A stretch of 64,000 nt of DNA from a candidate division LCP-89 bacterium B3_LCP (lineage in GTDB: Bacteria; Electryoneota; B3-LCP): positions 496,001-560,000 of the forward strand of contig NJBN01000002.1 of assembly GCA_005223185.1 (NCBI GenBank), written 5' to 3'. Below the pieces are notes generated by a model. The model saw only the letters and a list, made by a program, of their open reading frames with translations, searched no databases and was not told where the DNA came from. Below, in pieces: positions 1-8,701 of this stretch. The stretch's first letter is position 1. Every line of letters begins with the position of its first letter. Made by a program: the position numbers and the translations under genes.

Positions 1-215
1 CCTACATCGCCGATGATCTATTCGATCTGCCGGTGCTAATGCAAGTCGGTTTTTCCGCCGCACCTGCTGATGCGCATGCAGAAGTCAAAGACAGAGTGCA
101 TTTCGTCAGCGACAGAAAAGGCGGACGAGGCGCCGTCAGGCAGGTTTGTGAACTCATCTTGAAAGCTCAGGGGCATTGGGAGGACCTTATGAGGAATTTT
201 ATACCCGATTATTGA
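1..215 (+). CDS. kdsC: KDO-8-phosphate phosphatase, C-terminal part
   Basis: The frame is already open at base 3 and gives the last 70 residues of the protein; the start lies outside the window. The visible part opens with YIADDLFDLPVL, the acidic motif IV of HAD phosphatases, followed by the DAH and KGGRGAVR segments and an ELILKAQGHW tail that are typical of the KdsC (YrbI) subfamily. KdsC removes phosphate from 3-deoxy-manno-octulosonate 8-phosphate in the cytoplasm to give Kdo for the LPS core. kdsD follows nine bases later, which supports the call. The first residue of the usual GDD motif reads A here. Confidence 0.88.
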   Translation, partial: YIADDLFDLPVLMQVGFSAAPADAHAEVKDRVHFVSDRKGGRGAVRQVCELILKAQGHWEDLMRNFIPDY

Positions 216-223
216 TTATAGCT

Positions 224-1207
224 ATGAATGAAAAAAGCAAATACTTGGATGAGTGCCGCAAGGTCATCCAGATCGAAGCTGATGCGATCCAAAAGCTGCT
301 AACGCGTGTTGATGGTGGTATCGTTAAAGCGCTGGATATTATATACGCATGCAGCGAAAAAAACGGCCGTGTCATATTGAGTGGTATGGGAAAGTCCGGT
401 TTGGTTGCCCGCAAGATTGCCGCTACCCTGTCATCGACCGGAACCCCTTCGTTGTTTCTGCATCCTGCAGAAGCGATTCACGGTGACGTTGGTGTGGTTG
501 ATCCAAGTGACGTTGCCATGGTTATATCAAAAAGCGGCCGTAATGATGAATTAGCTCTACTTCTCCCTGCTTTTAAACTGCTTGATATTCCGGTTATCGG
601 TATGCTGGGTGATCCCCATTCTCCACTTGCGGAACGTTGCGATGCGGTCATAGACGTTTCCGTGGCAGAAGAAGCATGCCCGCTGGATTTAGTGCCTACT
701 GCTTCGACTACCGCAGCTCTGGTTATGGGCGATGCCCTGGCGATTTCGCTATTGCATCGCCGTGGCTTCACCGAAGAGGATTTCGCCTTGCTGCACCCGG
801 GCGGCACCTTAGGGAGAAGATTGCTACTAAAACTTGATTCGATCATGCACTCAGGGGATAACATTCCTAAGGTCGAGGAAAGCACGCCACTGAAAGAGTT
901 GATCGTGGAAATGACTACTAAAATGCTCGGAGCTACCTGCGTTACCAATAGTGCCAATGAATTGTTGGGTATGATAACGGATGGTGATCTCCGCAGACTT
1001 TTAGAGCGTGGCGGCGATCTTGAATCCATAACGGCGGCAGATTTGATGAATTGCGATCCTAAAACCATCAACGCTGACGCTTTAGCGACGCGAGCCATCA
1101 GTATTATGGAAAAACACAGCATCACGCAGTTAGTGATAGTTGATGATAATAAACAAATAGCCGGTATCGTTCACCTGCACGATCTACTGAAGGCGGGAAT
1201 TACTTAA
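224..1207 (+). CDS. kdsD: D-arabinose 5-phosphate isomerase (SIS plus CBS domains)
   Basis: KdsD interconverts ribulose 5-phosphate and arabinose 5-phosphate, the first committed step to Kdo. From the chosen ATG the protein has 327 residues, the normal family length. An N-terminal SIS domain carries SGMGKSG (about 53-59), HGDVG and ISKSGRNDE; HPGGTLGRRLL ends the SIS part, and two CBS motifs follow, with ITDGDLRR in the first. An in-frame ATG at 176 would overlap kdsC by 40 bases and add a non-conserved 16-residue tail, so 224 is preferred. The gene lies between kdsC and lptC in one transcription unit; in E. coli the kdsC/kdsD order is reversed. Confidence 0.93.
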   Translation: MNEKSKYLDECRKVIQIEADAIQKLLTRVDGGIVKALDIIYACSEKNGRVILSGMGKSGLVARKIAATLSSTGTPSLFLHPAEAIHGDVGVVDPSDVAMVISKSGRNDELALLLPAFKLLDIPVIGMLGDPHSPLAERCDAVIDVSVAEEACPLDLVPTASTTAALVMGDALAISLLHRRGFTEEDFALLHPGGTLGRRLLLKLDSIMHSGDNIPKVEESTPLKELIVEMTTKMLGATCVTNSANELLGMITDGDLRRLLERGGDLESITAADLMNCDPKTINADALATRAISIMEKHSITQLVIVDDNKQIAGIVHLHDLLKAGIT

Positions 1208-1208
1208 A

Positions 1209-1745
1209 ATGCGGCTGGTTTTTATATTTTCATTCTGTATCTTATTGACAGGATGTAGTAGTAGAGATAGTTCACCTGATATTTCCGTCAGCGGGAAGAA
1301 AAAATATCCCGATCAGGAAATATGGGACGGAAAAATCGAAGTTACCAGCGATGGTCGGCGCCAATCTGTGGTACAAGCCGGACATATCCTCTCTTTTGAA
1401 AGAGATAAAATCACCATCTTCAGAAAAGACGTTAAGGTTGATTTCTACGATAAATCCGGCGAGCTTCAGTCAGTACTAACATCAGATAGCGCTCGCATAG
1501 AAGAAAAGCGGGATCTCTTTGTAGCATTAGGAAACGTCGTCGTGGTTTCAGAAAATGGAGACGTACTTAAAACGGAACGACTCTACTGGGATCGAAAATT
1601 GCAGGAGGTGAGTTCAGATACCTTGGTGGTTTTAACAACTGAACTGGATTCATTGCAGGGTTACGATTTTGTTTCCAACGAAGACTTGACTTCCTGGACT
1701 TTGAGGAATCCTACCGGACAGACATTCAGACAACGCCGGGAGTAG
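1209..1745 (+). CDS. lptC: LPS export protein LptC, lipoprotein-like
   Basis: A 178-residue protein whose N-terminus is a lipoprotein signal peptide ending in LLTGC, so the mature protein would be lipid-anchored through Cys16. The rest is beta-rich with the LptC-like stretch DVKVDFYDKSGELQSVLTSD (about 79-98) and repeated asparagine/valine strands. LptC joins the LptBFG transporter to the LptA bridge in the periplasm. E. coli LptC has an uncleaved anchor; a lipidated form is seen in several other phyla. The gene starts one base after kdsD and ends one base before the LptA-like gene. Identification rests on the fold pattern plus operon position. Confidence 0.85.
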   Translation: MRLVFIFSFCILLTGCSSRDSSPDISVSGKKKYPDQEIWDGKIEVTSDGRRQSVVQAGHILSFERDKITIFRKDVKVDFYDKSGELQSVLTSDSARIEEKRDLFVALGNVVVVSENGDVLKTERLYWDRKLQEVSSDTLVVLTTELDSLQGYDFVSNEDLTSWTLRNPTGQTFRQRRE

Positions 1746-1746
1746 G

Positions 1747-2868
1747 ATGAGTATAACTAAATTGCGGCTGATTTATCTATCTGTATGTTTAATTTTATTT
1801 AGCACCTCAGCTCTTCCACAAGCGCCGATCGTGCTTAAGCGAGCCGATCTCATGAGAACCGGCGGCACTGCTGAAGCTCCGATTCGATATTTGGACGGTG
1901 ACGTGTGGATCACGCAGGATACTCTTTCGGTAACCTGTGAACACGCCACCTACGAAGAGGCGATTGGCAGGTTGTTCTTTGAAGACAATGTGCATTTAGT
2001 AGAACCGTCCCGGCAGATATGGGCGGATCAGACAACCTATTATGAAAAGAGCGGTCGCGCGGTGGCTGACGGTAACGTCAAGATCGATCAGGATTCGATA
2101 ATCATCTACTGTAACCGCGTTATCTACAATGAGAATAGGGAAGATGCCTTCTTCTTTGGCAACGTTCGCATATTTTCGACTACTGACGACGCCGTTATTA
2201 CAGGAGAACATGGGGTATATAACCGGCCGGATGAGCGCGGTGTGATGACTCAAGATCCCCGCATGGTGAACTACACTGAAGAAGGGGATTCTATGGTCGT
2301 TGTGGGCATGCTAATTGAATATCTGTTTGCAGAAAAGCAAGCAATCGTTACTGATAGCGTACACATGTTCAGGGAAGATTTTGAGGGCTGGGGGCAAAAG
2401 CTATATTACTGGGATGCGTCAGAGTGCGCCCGCTTGACCGGCGACCCAATATTGCAGCAGGGAAGAGACGTATTGACCGCTGATTCAGTTGACGCATTCT
2501 TTGAAGATCAAAAACTGAAGCGGGTAATATTGATTGGTCAGGCGTTGGTTACTTCACCACTGGATTCTTTAGAGATGCGCCCCTTTAACCTCATGTCAGG
2601 TCATTATATGGAAATGACTTTCCGTGAAGGTGAAGTTGATAGCGTGTATGTGCGCGGCAATGCCACCAGCATATATTATATCCGTGAGGATACGGGAGAA
2701 AAAGGAGCTAACAAAGTATCGGGTGATTTGATTGATATGTTCATTAAAGATGGTCAAATAGACTGGATATATGTGGAAGGGGGTACTGAAGGCACGTATT
2801 ATCCCGAACGTCTGGAAGAACGGCTATCCACCGAGTGTGAAGAAATAATTGCGCGTCGGAGACGCTGA
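1747..2868 (+). CDS. lptA: LptA/OstA-like periplasmic LPS bridge protein
   Basis: A 373-residue secreted protein; a signal peptide ends near STSALPQ. The body is a run of short beta segments of the OstA type (ADLMRTGGTAEAPIRYLDGD, ITQDTLSVTCEHATYEE, VHLVEPSRQIWADQTTYYEK, VDSVYVRGNA), the jellyroll repeat shared by LptA and the N-terminus of LptD. It should carry LPS across the periplasm between LptC and the outer membrane. It is twice the length of E. coli LptA (about 185 residues), so it can form a longer bridge by itself or resemble the long OstA-like proteins of Bacteroidetes. Its stop shares a base with the lptB start. Confidence 0.82.
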   Translation: MSITKLRLIYLSVCLILFSTSALPQAPIVLKRADLMRTGGTAEAPIRYLDGDVWITQDTLSVTCEHATYEEAIGRLFFEDNVHLVEPSRQIWADQTTYYEKSGRAVADGNVKIDQDSIIIYCNRVIYNENREDAFFFGNVRIFSTTDDAVITGEHGVYNRPDERGVMTQDPRMVNYTEEGDSMVVVGMLIEYLFAEKQAIVTDSVHMFREDFEGWGQKLYYWDASECARLTGDPILQQGRDVLTADSVDAFFEDQKLKRVILIGQALVTSPLDSLEMRPFNLMSGHYMEMTFREGEVDSVYVRGNATSIYYIREDTGEKGANKVSGDLIDMFIKDGQIDWIYVEGGTEGTYYPERLEERLSTECEEIIARRRR

Positions 2869-3596
2869 TGCACGTTCTAAAAGCACAAGACTTAGTGAAG
2901 ATCTACGGTCGCCGGCGAGTTGTTGATCAGGTCTCGGTGGATGTTTCGCAGGGTGAGATTGTCGGTCTGTTGGGTCCTAATGGAGCTGGTAAAACGACTA
3001 CTTTCTACATGCTGACCGGCATGATCAGAGCTGCTGAAGGCAGCATCTATTTGGATGAGGACAACATCACCGAAATGCCCATGTACCGCCGGGCTAGGGC
3101 TGGTATCGGCTATTTATCCCAGGAGCCGTCAATTTTCAGGAAGCTGACCGTCAAACAGAACATCATGGCTATCTTACAGATGCTACCGATTTCAAAGAAA
3201 GAGAGAAAACAGAAACTGGAAAAACTGCTTGAAGAGCTATCTGTAAGCCACTTAGCTGACAATAAAGCTTATACGCTGTCAGGTGGTGAAAGACGCCGGG
3301 TGGAGATAACCAGAACTCTGGTTACCGACCCCAAATTCATTCTTCTGGATGAACCTTTCGCAGGTATTGACCCGATAGCGGTCAGCGATCTACAATCGCT
3401 TGTACGTGGATTGAAGGAACGTAACATAGGCGTTTTAATCACCGATCACAACGTGCATGAAACGCTCTCGATAACTGATAGAGCGTACCTCATGTTCGAA
3501 GGCAACATTCTCAAATCCGGCACTTCTGACTTTTTAGCAGCAGATTCAGAAGCGAGGGAACTCTACTTAGGAGATACATTCAAACTGGACCGATGA
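2868..3596 (+). CDS. lptB: LPS export ABC transporter ATPase LptB
   Basis: A 242-residue ABC ATPase with Walker A GPNGAGKTT (about 37-45), a Q-loop at YLSQEP, the signature LSGGERRRVEI, Walker B FILLDEPFAGIDP and the switch histidine in ITDHNVHET. The sequence matches LptB closely, including the characteristic ERRRVEI after the signature. It powers extraction of LPS from the inner membrane with LptF and LptG, which are not in this window. The start ATG overlaps the stop of the upstream gene by one base, so translation is probably coupled. Confidence 0.96.
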   Translation: MHVLKAQDLVKIYGRRRVVDQVSVDVSQGEIVGLLGPNGAGKTTTFYMLTGMIRAAEGSIYLDEDNITEMPMYRRARAGIGYLSQEPSIFRKLTVKQNIMAILQMLPISKKERKQKLEKLLEELSVSHLADNKAYTLSGGERRRVEITRTLVTDPKFILLDEPFAGIDPIAVSDLQSLVRGLKERNIGVLITDHNVHETLSITDRAYLMFEGNILKSGTSDFLAADSEARELYLGDTFKLDR

Positions 3597-3616
3597 CCTT
3601 ACCATAGAAATAAATT

Positions 3617-5062
3617 ATGATTCAAACACTTAGACAGGACTTGCGTCAACGGCTGGAAATGAGTATCCAGCCGCTGCAGATACTCCGCTCCGAACTTATC
3701 CAGCTTCCACTGCTTGAATTGGAATTGCGCATCAATTCCGAATTGGAAGAGAACCCTTTTCTTGATGAAGCAGAAGCTCCTGAAGAGGAGAACCCTGAAG
3801 AAACAGAGGAGATCCCTGTTCCCAAGACGGCGGAAGAACTTGATGAGGAGGACGGTGAAGAACTTCCTGCTAAAACGGAAGCTAAAGAAGTTGACTGGGA
3901 AGCTATACTGAATGATGAGGATTTTTACGAATATCGTCCACGTTCACTACCATCGTCAGTAGAGGTGCATGAAATCCCTCGCGCCGCGACTCTATCTATG
4001 AATGATCACATTCGTACACAACTACGGACCGACAGGTTAATCGGCAATTTTGTTGAAGTTGGTGAATATATCTTAGGAAGTCTGACTCCGGATGGGTATT
4101 TGGATATGTCTGTTGAAGAGATATCGGCTGACATCCGCATCAGGCCTGAAATAATAGAAGCGGTCATAAAACGAATCCAAACTTACGATCCGCCCGGCAT
4201 AGCAGCACGCAGTTTGCAGGAATGCTTGATTATCCAGTTGGAAGCTCAGGACAATCCCGATCCAAACGCATTGCGCATGCTGAAGGAATGTTTCAAAGAG
4301 TTCACCAACAAGAAATATGAGATCATAGCCAAGAAACTGGAAGTTACCTTAGAAGAGGTTAAGAAAGCTTATGAAATAGTAACGAAACTGAATCCCAAAC
4401 CGGGGGAAGGGTTGTTTGATGAGAAACAAAACTACATCGTTCCTGATCTGATCGTTAAACAGATAGGTGATGATTTTGAGATATTTATCAACGATGGCAG
4501 CATTCCCAATTTCTATGTTAACACCGAATATCGTAATATGGTGTTAGCCAAGAAAAAGGTGGATAAAAAAACGCGAGAATTCGTTCACCGCAAGCTGGAA
4601 TCAGCCAGATGGTTCATAAATGCGATCCACCAACGCCGTTCGACCATGCTGCGCACCATGCGTGCTATTGTGAAAAAGCAGGAAGATTTTTTCCGCTTCG
4701 GCAAGGAGCATCTCCGCCCCATGATCCTGCAGGATATCGCCGATGACATTGAGATGGATATCGCCACCATTTCCAGAGTTACCAATGGAAAATATGTGCA
4801 GACAGATTTCGGGGTTATTGAATTAAAATACTTCTTTAGCCAGCGCATGGAGACCAATGAGGGTGAGGACGTCTCCACGAGGATTATAAAATCCAAACTC
4901 AGAGAAATTGTTGATAAAGAGAACAAAGCCAGCCCCTGGTCGGATGAGAAATTGGCAGAGCTGTTATCACAGGAAGGCTACACCATAGCCCGCCGCACAG
5001 TACAGAAATATCGCGAACAACTGAGCATACCGGTAAAAAGGCTGAGAAGGGAAATAGTGTAA
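3617..5062 (+). CDS. rpoN: RNA polymerase sigma-54 factor
   Basis: 481 residues with the whole sigma-54 layout: a Gln/Leu-rich region I (LRQRLEMSIQPLQILRSELI) that contacts activators, a strongly acidic region II (about 48-95), the core-binding domain, a helix-turn-helix (DIADDIEMDIATISRVTNGK) and the C-terminal RpoN box ARRTVQKYRE. It directs RNA polymerase to -24/-12 promoters and needs an AAA+ activator; one such activator is encoded at 29419-30798. The lptB-rpoN neighbourhood is conserved widely, though the hpf gene that often follows is replaced by a thioredoxin-like gene. I found no convincing -24/-12 promoter in the window. Confidence 0.96.
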   Translation: MIQTLRQDLRQRLEMSIQPLQILRSELIQLPLLELELRINSELEENPFLDEAEAPEEENPEETEEIPVPKTAEELDEEDGEELPAKTEAKEVDWEAILNDEDFYEYRPRSLPSSVEVHEIPRAATLSMNDHIRTQLRTDRLIGNFVEVGEYILGSLTPDGYLDMSVEEISADIRIRPEIIEAVIKRIQTYDPPGIAARSLQECLIIQLEAQDNPDPNALRMLKECFKEFTNKKYEIIAKKLEVTLEEVKKAYEIVTKLNPKPGEGLFDEKQNYIVPDLIVKQIGDDFEIFINDGSIPNFYVNTEYRNMVLAKKKVDKKTREFVHRKLESARWFINAIHQRRSTMLRTMRAIVKKQEDFFRFGKEHLRPMILQDIADDIEMDIATISRVTNGKYVQTDFGVIELKYFFSQRMETNEGEDVSTRIIKSKLREIVDKENKASPWSDEKLAELLSQEGYTIARRTVQKYREQLSIPVKRLRREIV

Positions 5063-5079
5063 CAACTTTTGGAGATAGA

Positions 5080-5628
5080 ATGGCACTCGTTGATGGAACC
5101 AAAATAGCAATAGGGACGCCCTGTCCTGATTTTGATCTCCCCGCGGTTGATGGGAATCGGTATAAATTATCAGATTTCACCGACAAGGACGTATTGATTG
5201 TGATCTTCACCTGCAATCACTGCCCGTATGCGGTTGCGGTGGAAGACCGGATCATCCAATTGCGCCAGGATTTAGAAGGATATAGCGCTCAGATGGTGGG
5301 TATCTGTTCCAATGACCCCAATTACGTGCCTCAGGATTCCTTCGACAACCTGAGCAAGCGATGGGAACAGAAGGGCTACGGCTTTCCCTACCTGCATGAT
5401 CTGGAACAAACTGTAGCGAAAGATTTCGGCGCCGCTTGTACGCCTGAATTCTTCGTGTATGGTCCCGATCGCAAGCTGGCTTATCACGGCAGACTTGATG
5501 ATAATTGGGAGAATCCCCGTAAAGTAACGCGTCGTGAGTTAAAAGAGGCGGTGGATCTCTTACTTGATGGCAAACCTGTCGATTTTAAGCAGATGCCCTC
5601 AATGGGTTGTTCGATAAAATGGCGTTAA
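5080..5628 (+). CDS. Thioredoxin-fold (AhpC/TSA-like) protein
   Basis: 182 residues with a peroxiredoxin/thioredoxin fold: DFDLPAVDG near the N-terminus, VIFTCNHCPYA with the CxxC pair at Cys45 and Cys48, and a later ACTPEFFVYG segment that supplies the cis-proline region. This matches the family of thioredoxin-like proteins carrying a CNHCPY motif, mostly annotated only as redoxin. No signal peptide is visible, so it is likely cytoplasmic. It follows rpoN by 17 bases, suggesting co-transcription. The substrate is unknown; thiol-disulfide exchange or peroxide reduction are both possible. Confidence 0.85.
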   Translation: MALVDGTKIAIGTPCPDFDLPAVDGNRYKLSDFTDKDVLIVIFTCNHCPYAVAVEDRIIQLRQDLEGYSAQMVGICSNDPNYVPQDSFDNLSKRWEQKGYGFPYLHDLEQTVAKDFGAACTPEFFVYGPDRKLAYHGRLDDNWENPRKVTRRELKEAVDLLLDGKPVDFKQMPSMGCSIKWR

Positions 5629-5673
5629 CTCCAATTCGGTGCATGGCAAAGCCTGATTGACGGGAATATACGC

Positions 5674-7089
5674 ATGGGCAACACACTGGAACGACTGTTC
5701 CACCTGGTGGAAAACGGCACCAACGTCAGAACGGAAATAATGGCGGGCGTGACCACGTTCATGACCATGTCTTACATTATTTTCGTTCAACCTGCCGTGC
5801 TTTCGCAAGCAGGCATGGACTTCGACGCGGTAATGATTGCCACCTGTCTTTCCGCCGCCGCAGCGACATTCATTATGGGGCTGCTGGCTAATTATCCCAT
5901 TGCTTTAGCTCCCGGCATGGGGCAGAACTTCTTCTTCACTTTCACGGTTGTACTTGCGGCTGGCGTTGCCTGGGAAACGGCTCTGGGGATTGTATTTATC
6001 TCCGGGATAATCTTCATGATCCTCAACCTCTTCCGTCTGAGGCAGGCTCTGCTGGATGCCATTCCATCATCACTGAAGCATTCAATCGCCGCCGGAATCG
6101 GTTTCTTCATCGCTTTCATCGGACTTGCAGACGCTGGCATTATCGTGCGGAATAACGACCCCCTTGTTAGTGCAGTTTTCGCGGGGGATCTTTCGCCGGA
6201 GGGTCTTACCGGAAGACTGAAAATATGGGAGTATGCTACCGGTGCATTAAGGTTAGGTGATCTATCACATCCCGCTGCGCTGTTGACCCTCTTCGGTTTT
6301 GGAGTTATCCTGCTACTACTGGTGAGGCGTATTAAGGGCGCCATCCTGCTGGGAATCTTGTTTACCTTTCTGCTGGCACTAATCACCGGTCAGGTGAAAT
6401 GGGAGGGTGTTGCTTCAATGCCGCCTTCGATAGCTCCTACGTTTTTCAAGTTAGATCTTGTCGGAGTCTTCCGCTGGGAATTGATTCCCATCGTGTTAGT
6501 TTTCTTCTTCACTGATTTTTTCGATACCATCGGCACTTTAATTGGTGTTGGCGACCGCGCTGGATTTATAAAAAATGGCAAACTTCCCCGAGCGTCCCGG
6601 GCGCTGTGGGCGGATGCAACCGGAACTGTCGCAGGTGCGTTTCTGGGTACATCGACGGTAACCAGTTATATCGAATCGGCAGCAGGCGTTGAAGAAGGAG
6701 GCAGAACCGGACTTACAGCAGTAACGACAGGTATGCTTTTCCTCTTGGCGATCTTTTTTGCACCGCTGGTGAGGATGATCGGCGGAGGCGTCGAAGCGTC
6801 AGAAGGGACCATGCTCATCTTATATCCCATAACTGCGCCAGCATTGATTGTAGTCGGCTGCCTGATGGTTCAGACTGTAGCCAAAATTAACTGGTCCGAT
6901 CTTTCAGAAGCCATACCAGCTTTCTTAGTTATAATCGGAATGCCGCTGACCTATTCCATTTCAGATGGTCTGGCGTTCGGTTTTGTGAGTTATTCCATTC
7001 TTTCCATATTCGCAGGACGCTGGCGGAACACCAGTTGGTTGGTGCATGCATTAGCTTTGGTTTTTGCATTCCGATACATCTTTCTCTAA
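5674..7089 (+). CDS. NCS2 family purine permease (AzgA/PbuG-like)
   Basis: 471 residues, nearly all hydrophobic with about 12-14 membrane helices. ANYPIALAPGMGQNFFFTFT and FFTDFFDTIGTLIGVGDRAG are the hallmark segments of the AzgA-like branch of the NCS2 (nucleobase:cation symporter 2) family, which imports adenine, guanine or hypoxanthine by proton symport. An N-terminal GVTTFMTMSYIIFVQP motif is also family-typical. It sits alone between a redox protein and a Fic gene, so context does not fix the substrate. No purine riboswitch was recognised in the 45-base leader. Confidence 0.93.
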   Translation: MGNTLERLFHLVENGTNVRTEIMAGVTTFMTMSYIIFVQPAVLSQAGMDFDAVMIATCLSAAAATFIMGLLANYPIALAPGMGQNFFFTFTVVLAAGVAWETALGIVFISGIIFMILNLFRLRQALLDAIPSSLKHSIAAGIGFFIAFIGLADAGIIVRNNDPLVSAVFAGDLSPEGLTGRLKIWEYATGALRLGDLSHPAALLTLFGFGVILLLLVRRIKGAILLGILFTFLLALITGQVKWEGVASMPPSIAPTFFKLDLVGVFRWELIPIVLVFFFTDFFDTIGTLIGVGDRAGFIKNGKLPRASRALWADATGTVAGAFLGTSTVTSYIESAAGVEEGGRTGLTAVTTGMLFLLAIFFAPLVRMIGGGVEASEGTMLILYPITAPALIVVGCLMVQTVAKINWSDLSEAIPAFLVIIGMPLTYSISDGLAFGFVSYSILSIFAGRWRNTSWLVHALALVFAFRYIFL

Positions 7090-7102
7090 ACAGGTTATAC
7101 CA

Positions 7103-8521
7103 ATGTACGAAAAAATCGATGAACTGAAGGCAAAACTGGACGCAGAACGTCCTTTTACTGCAGATCAGTTCGAACGCATCGATAAGGAGCTAACCCCACG
7201 CCGTATCTATAGCACCAATATCTTCGAAGATAACTCTCTGACTTTAGAAGAGACTCGTTTTTATCTTGAAACTAACCGTATGGCTGGTGGTAAACTGAAA
7301 CGGGAGTTCCAGGAAATCGATGGAGTCAGGGAAGCAATTAAGTTTATAGAAGACAAAATCGAAGCAAGAAAAGATATTAACGAAGAAATGATAAAGGAAT
7401 TGCATTCGATATTGACAGAACCTATAGATCAAGTTGAACGATACCACCCCGGAGAATACAAAGACCGGGACATGCCCATCATTGCCAAAGACGGAACCCG
7501 GTTGAATTTCGTTCCCTTTGATCGTGTTCCCGCAGAAATGAGCGCACTTTTCAGTTGGTATAACGAGGGATCGGGAAAGGTTCATCCCCTGGAGCTGGCG
7601 GCTAAATTCCACTACCGCTTCACTTTGATACACCCCTTTTTCGACGGTAACGGGCGGATGGCGCGCCTTTTGGATGACTTCATACTGGGGAAGAATGGAT
7701 ACGGACCAGCTATGATAGAGGATAAGGCGAAGTACTATGCAGCGCTGCATGATGCTGACGATAAACTTCCTGCCACCAACCGACCTGAAGCTTCCGTGTC
7801 CCTTGATATTGCCCCTTTCATCGAAGTGATCTGTGATTCCTCCTGCAATTGCATGCAGATAATGCTGGACGCATTGGCGGAAACCCAGGTTCCAATCGCG
7901 TCGGATCTGGCTGCCAGATTACAGACATTCGACAAGGTGCTTTCCGGTGACAGTTCAACCGATCTGGACAAACAACACATTGAAGAGAAGGAAGCCGCCA
8001 AGCTGGCGATCGGGCGGGAGATCAGCGAATATTTAAAAGGTAAATTACAGAGTAAATACGTTCAATTCCTCTTCAGCGGACCCGCAAAATTTCAGCAGAA
8101 CAACCACGAATACAGTCCGCTCATTTCGGAAGTAGTATCGCGGCACAATTACACATTTGCACCGAATGAAAGCCTGTATGAGTACCATTTTGCCCCCAAT
8201 ATTGCAGCTCTGGAAGAAGCGGGCATGACAATGGAACCCTTCATGAAGCTTATGAGTTTCGCAGTTATAAGTCATGATACGGAAGTGGGCGTTTTTTCAG
8301 GTCTTATGGACATCGAATTCGGCAAGGTGTACATAAAGCAGGAGAATCGCGAAGAGATTGTCATGAAATTGCGCCAGGACAGCGTACGGGAATTGGTCGG
8401 TAGTTCGCTGTTCGCAGATTGGGAACTGAAGGATTTGAGGAATCTAATTTACAGCAGTCTTGATTACTTCTTCCAGCAGATTGAGAACGATTATGCTGGG
8501 GAAAGCAAGGACGAAGATTAG
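7103..8521 (+). CDS. Fic domain protein (probable AMPylase)
   Basis: Fic enzymes transfer AMP or another phosphate-containing group to protein side chains. From ATG 7103 the protein has 472 residues; this start is 13 bases past the permease stop, whereas an upstream in-frame ATG at 7064 lies inside the permease gene. The catalytic loop HPFFDGNGRMAR is complete (about 177-188, catalytic His177). The N-terminal inhibitory helix motif [S/T]xxxE[G/N] is present in altered form as TNIFED (Thr38 to Asp43). Beyond the Fic fold a further 250 residues match nothing I recognise and contain ARLQTFDKVLSGDSSTDLDK. It could be a toxin-like regulator or a housekeeping modifier; no antitoxin gene is adjacent. 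Confidence 0.88.
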   Translation: MYEKIDELKAKLDAERPFTADQFERIDKELTPRRIYSTNIFEDNSLTLEETRFYLETNRMAGGKLKREFQEIDGVREAIKFIEDKIEARKDINEEMIKELHSILTEPIDQVERYHPGEYKDRDMPIIAKDGTRLNFVPFDRVPAEMSALFSWYNEGSGKVHPLELAAKFHYRFTLIHPFFDGNGRMARLLDDFILGKNGYGPAMIEDKAKYYAALHDADDKLPATNRPEASVSLDIAPFIEVICDSSCNCMQIMLDALAETQVPIASDLAARLQTFDKVLSGDSSTDLDKQHIEEKEAAKLAIGREISEYLKGKLQSKYVQFLFSGPAKFQQNNHEYSPLISEVVSRHNYTFAPNESLYEYHFAPNIAALEEAGMTMEPFMKLMSFAVISHDTEVGVFSGLMDIEFGKVYIKQENREEIVMKLRQDSVRELVGSSLFADWELKDLRNLIYSSLDYFFQQIENDYAGESKDED

Positions 8522-8588
8522 CAGTATTTTAACTATTGGTTACTCTAAGTCCATATTTTGTTGACAACTTCATATTTCGGCACACTTT

Positions 8589-8604
8589 TGGCATTTATAT
8601 GCCA
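8589..8604. promoter_or_regulatory. Palindromic operator candidate upstream of nadA
   Basis: TGGCAT TTAT ATGCCA is a perfect 6-base inverted repeat with a four-base centre, placed eleven bases upstream of the putative -35 box of the nadA promoter. The position suits a transcription factor that controls NAD biosynthesis. No regulator gene is adjacent and the protein that would bind is unknown. Confidence 0.35.
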
Positions 8605-8614
8605 CAAATCAAGC

Positions 8615-8646
8615 TTGATATGCAGAACATATTGAACTTATATAAT
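8615..8646 (+). promoter_or_regulatory. Candidate promoter of the nadA operon
   Basis: TTGATA (8615-8620) is followed after 18 bases by TATATA (8639-8644), overlapping a TATAAT (8641-8646). The leader to the nadA ATG is about 50 bases. The 180-base gap has no gene and this is the only plausible promoter there, though the spacing is not ideal. Confidence 0.4.
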
Positions 8647-8701
8647 GCACACCACAATTGTTGATAACTTGTTGAAAAGATCGTAAATCCTTAACTTCTG
8701 C

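Noticed and set aside
478-1125. 215-codon frame opposite kdsD
   Set aside because: Shadow of the clearly conserved kdsD gene on the other strand.
8560-8604. Possible sigma-54 -24/-12 promoter before nadA
   Set aside because: TGGCAT is not followed by a TTGC box at the required spacing; the palindrome explains the match better.
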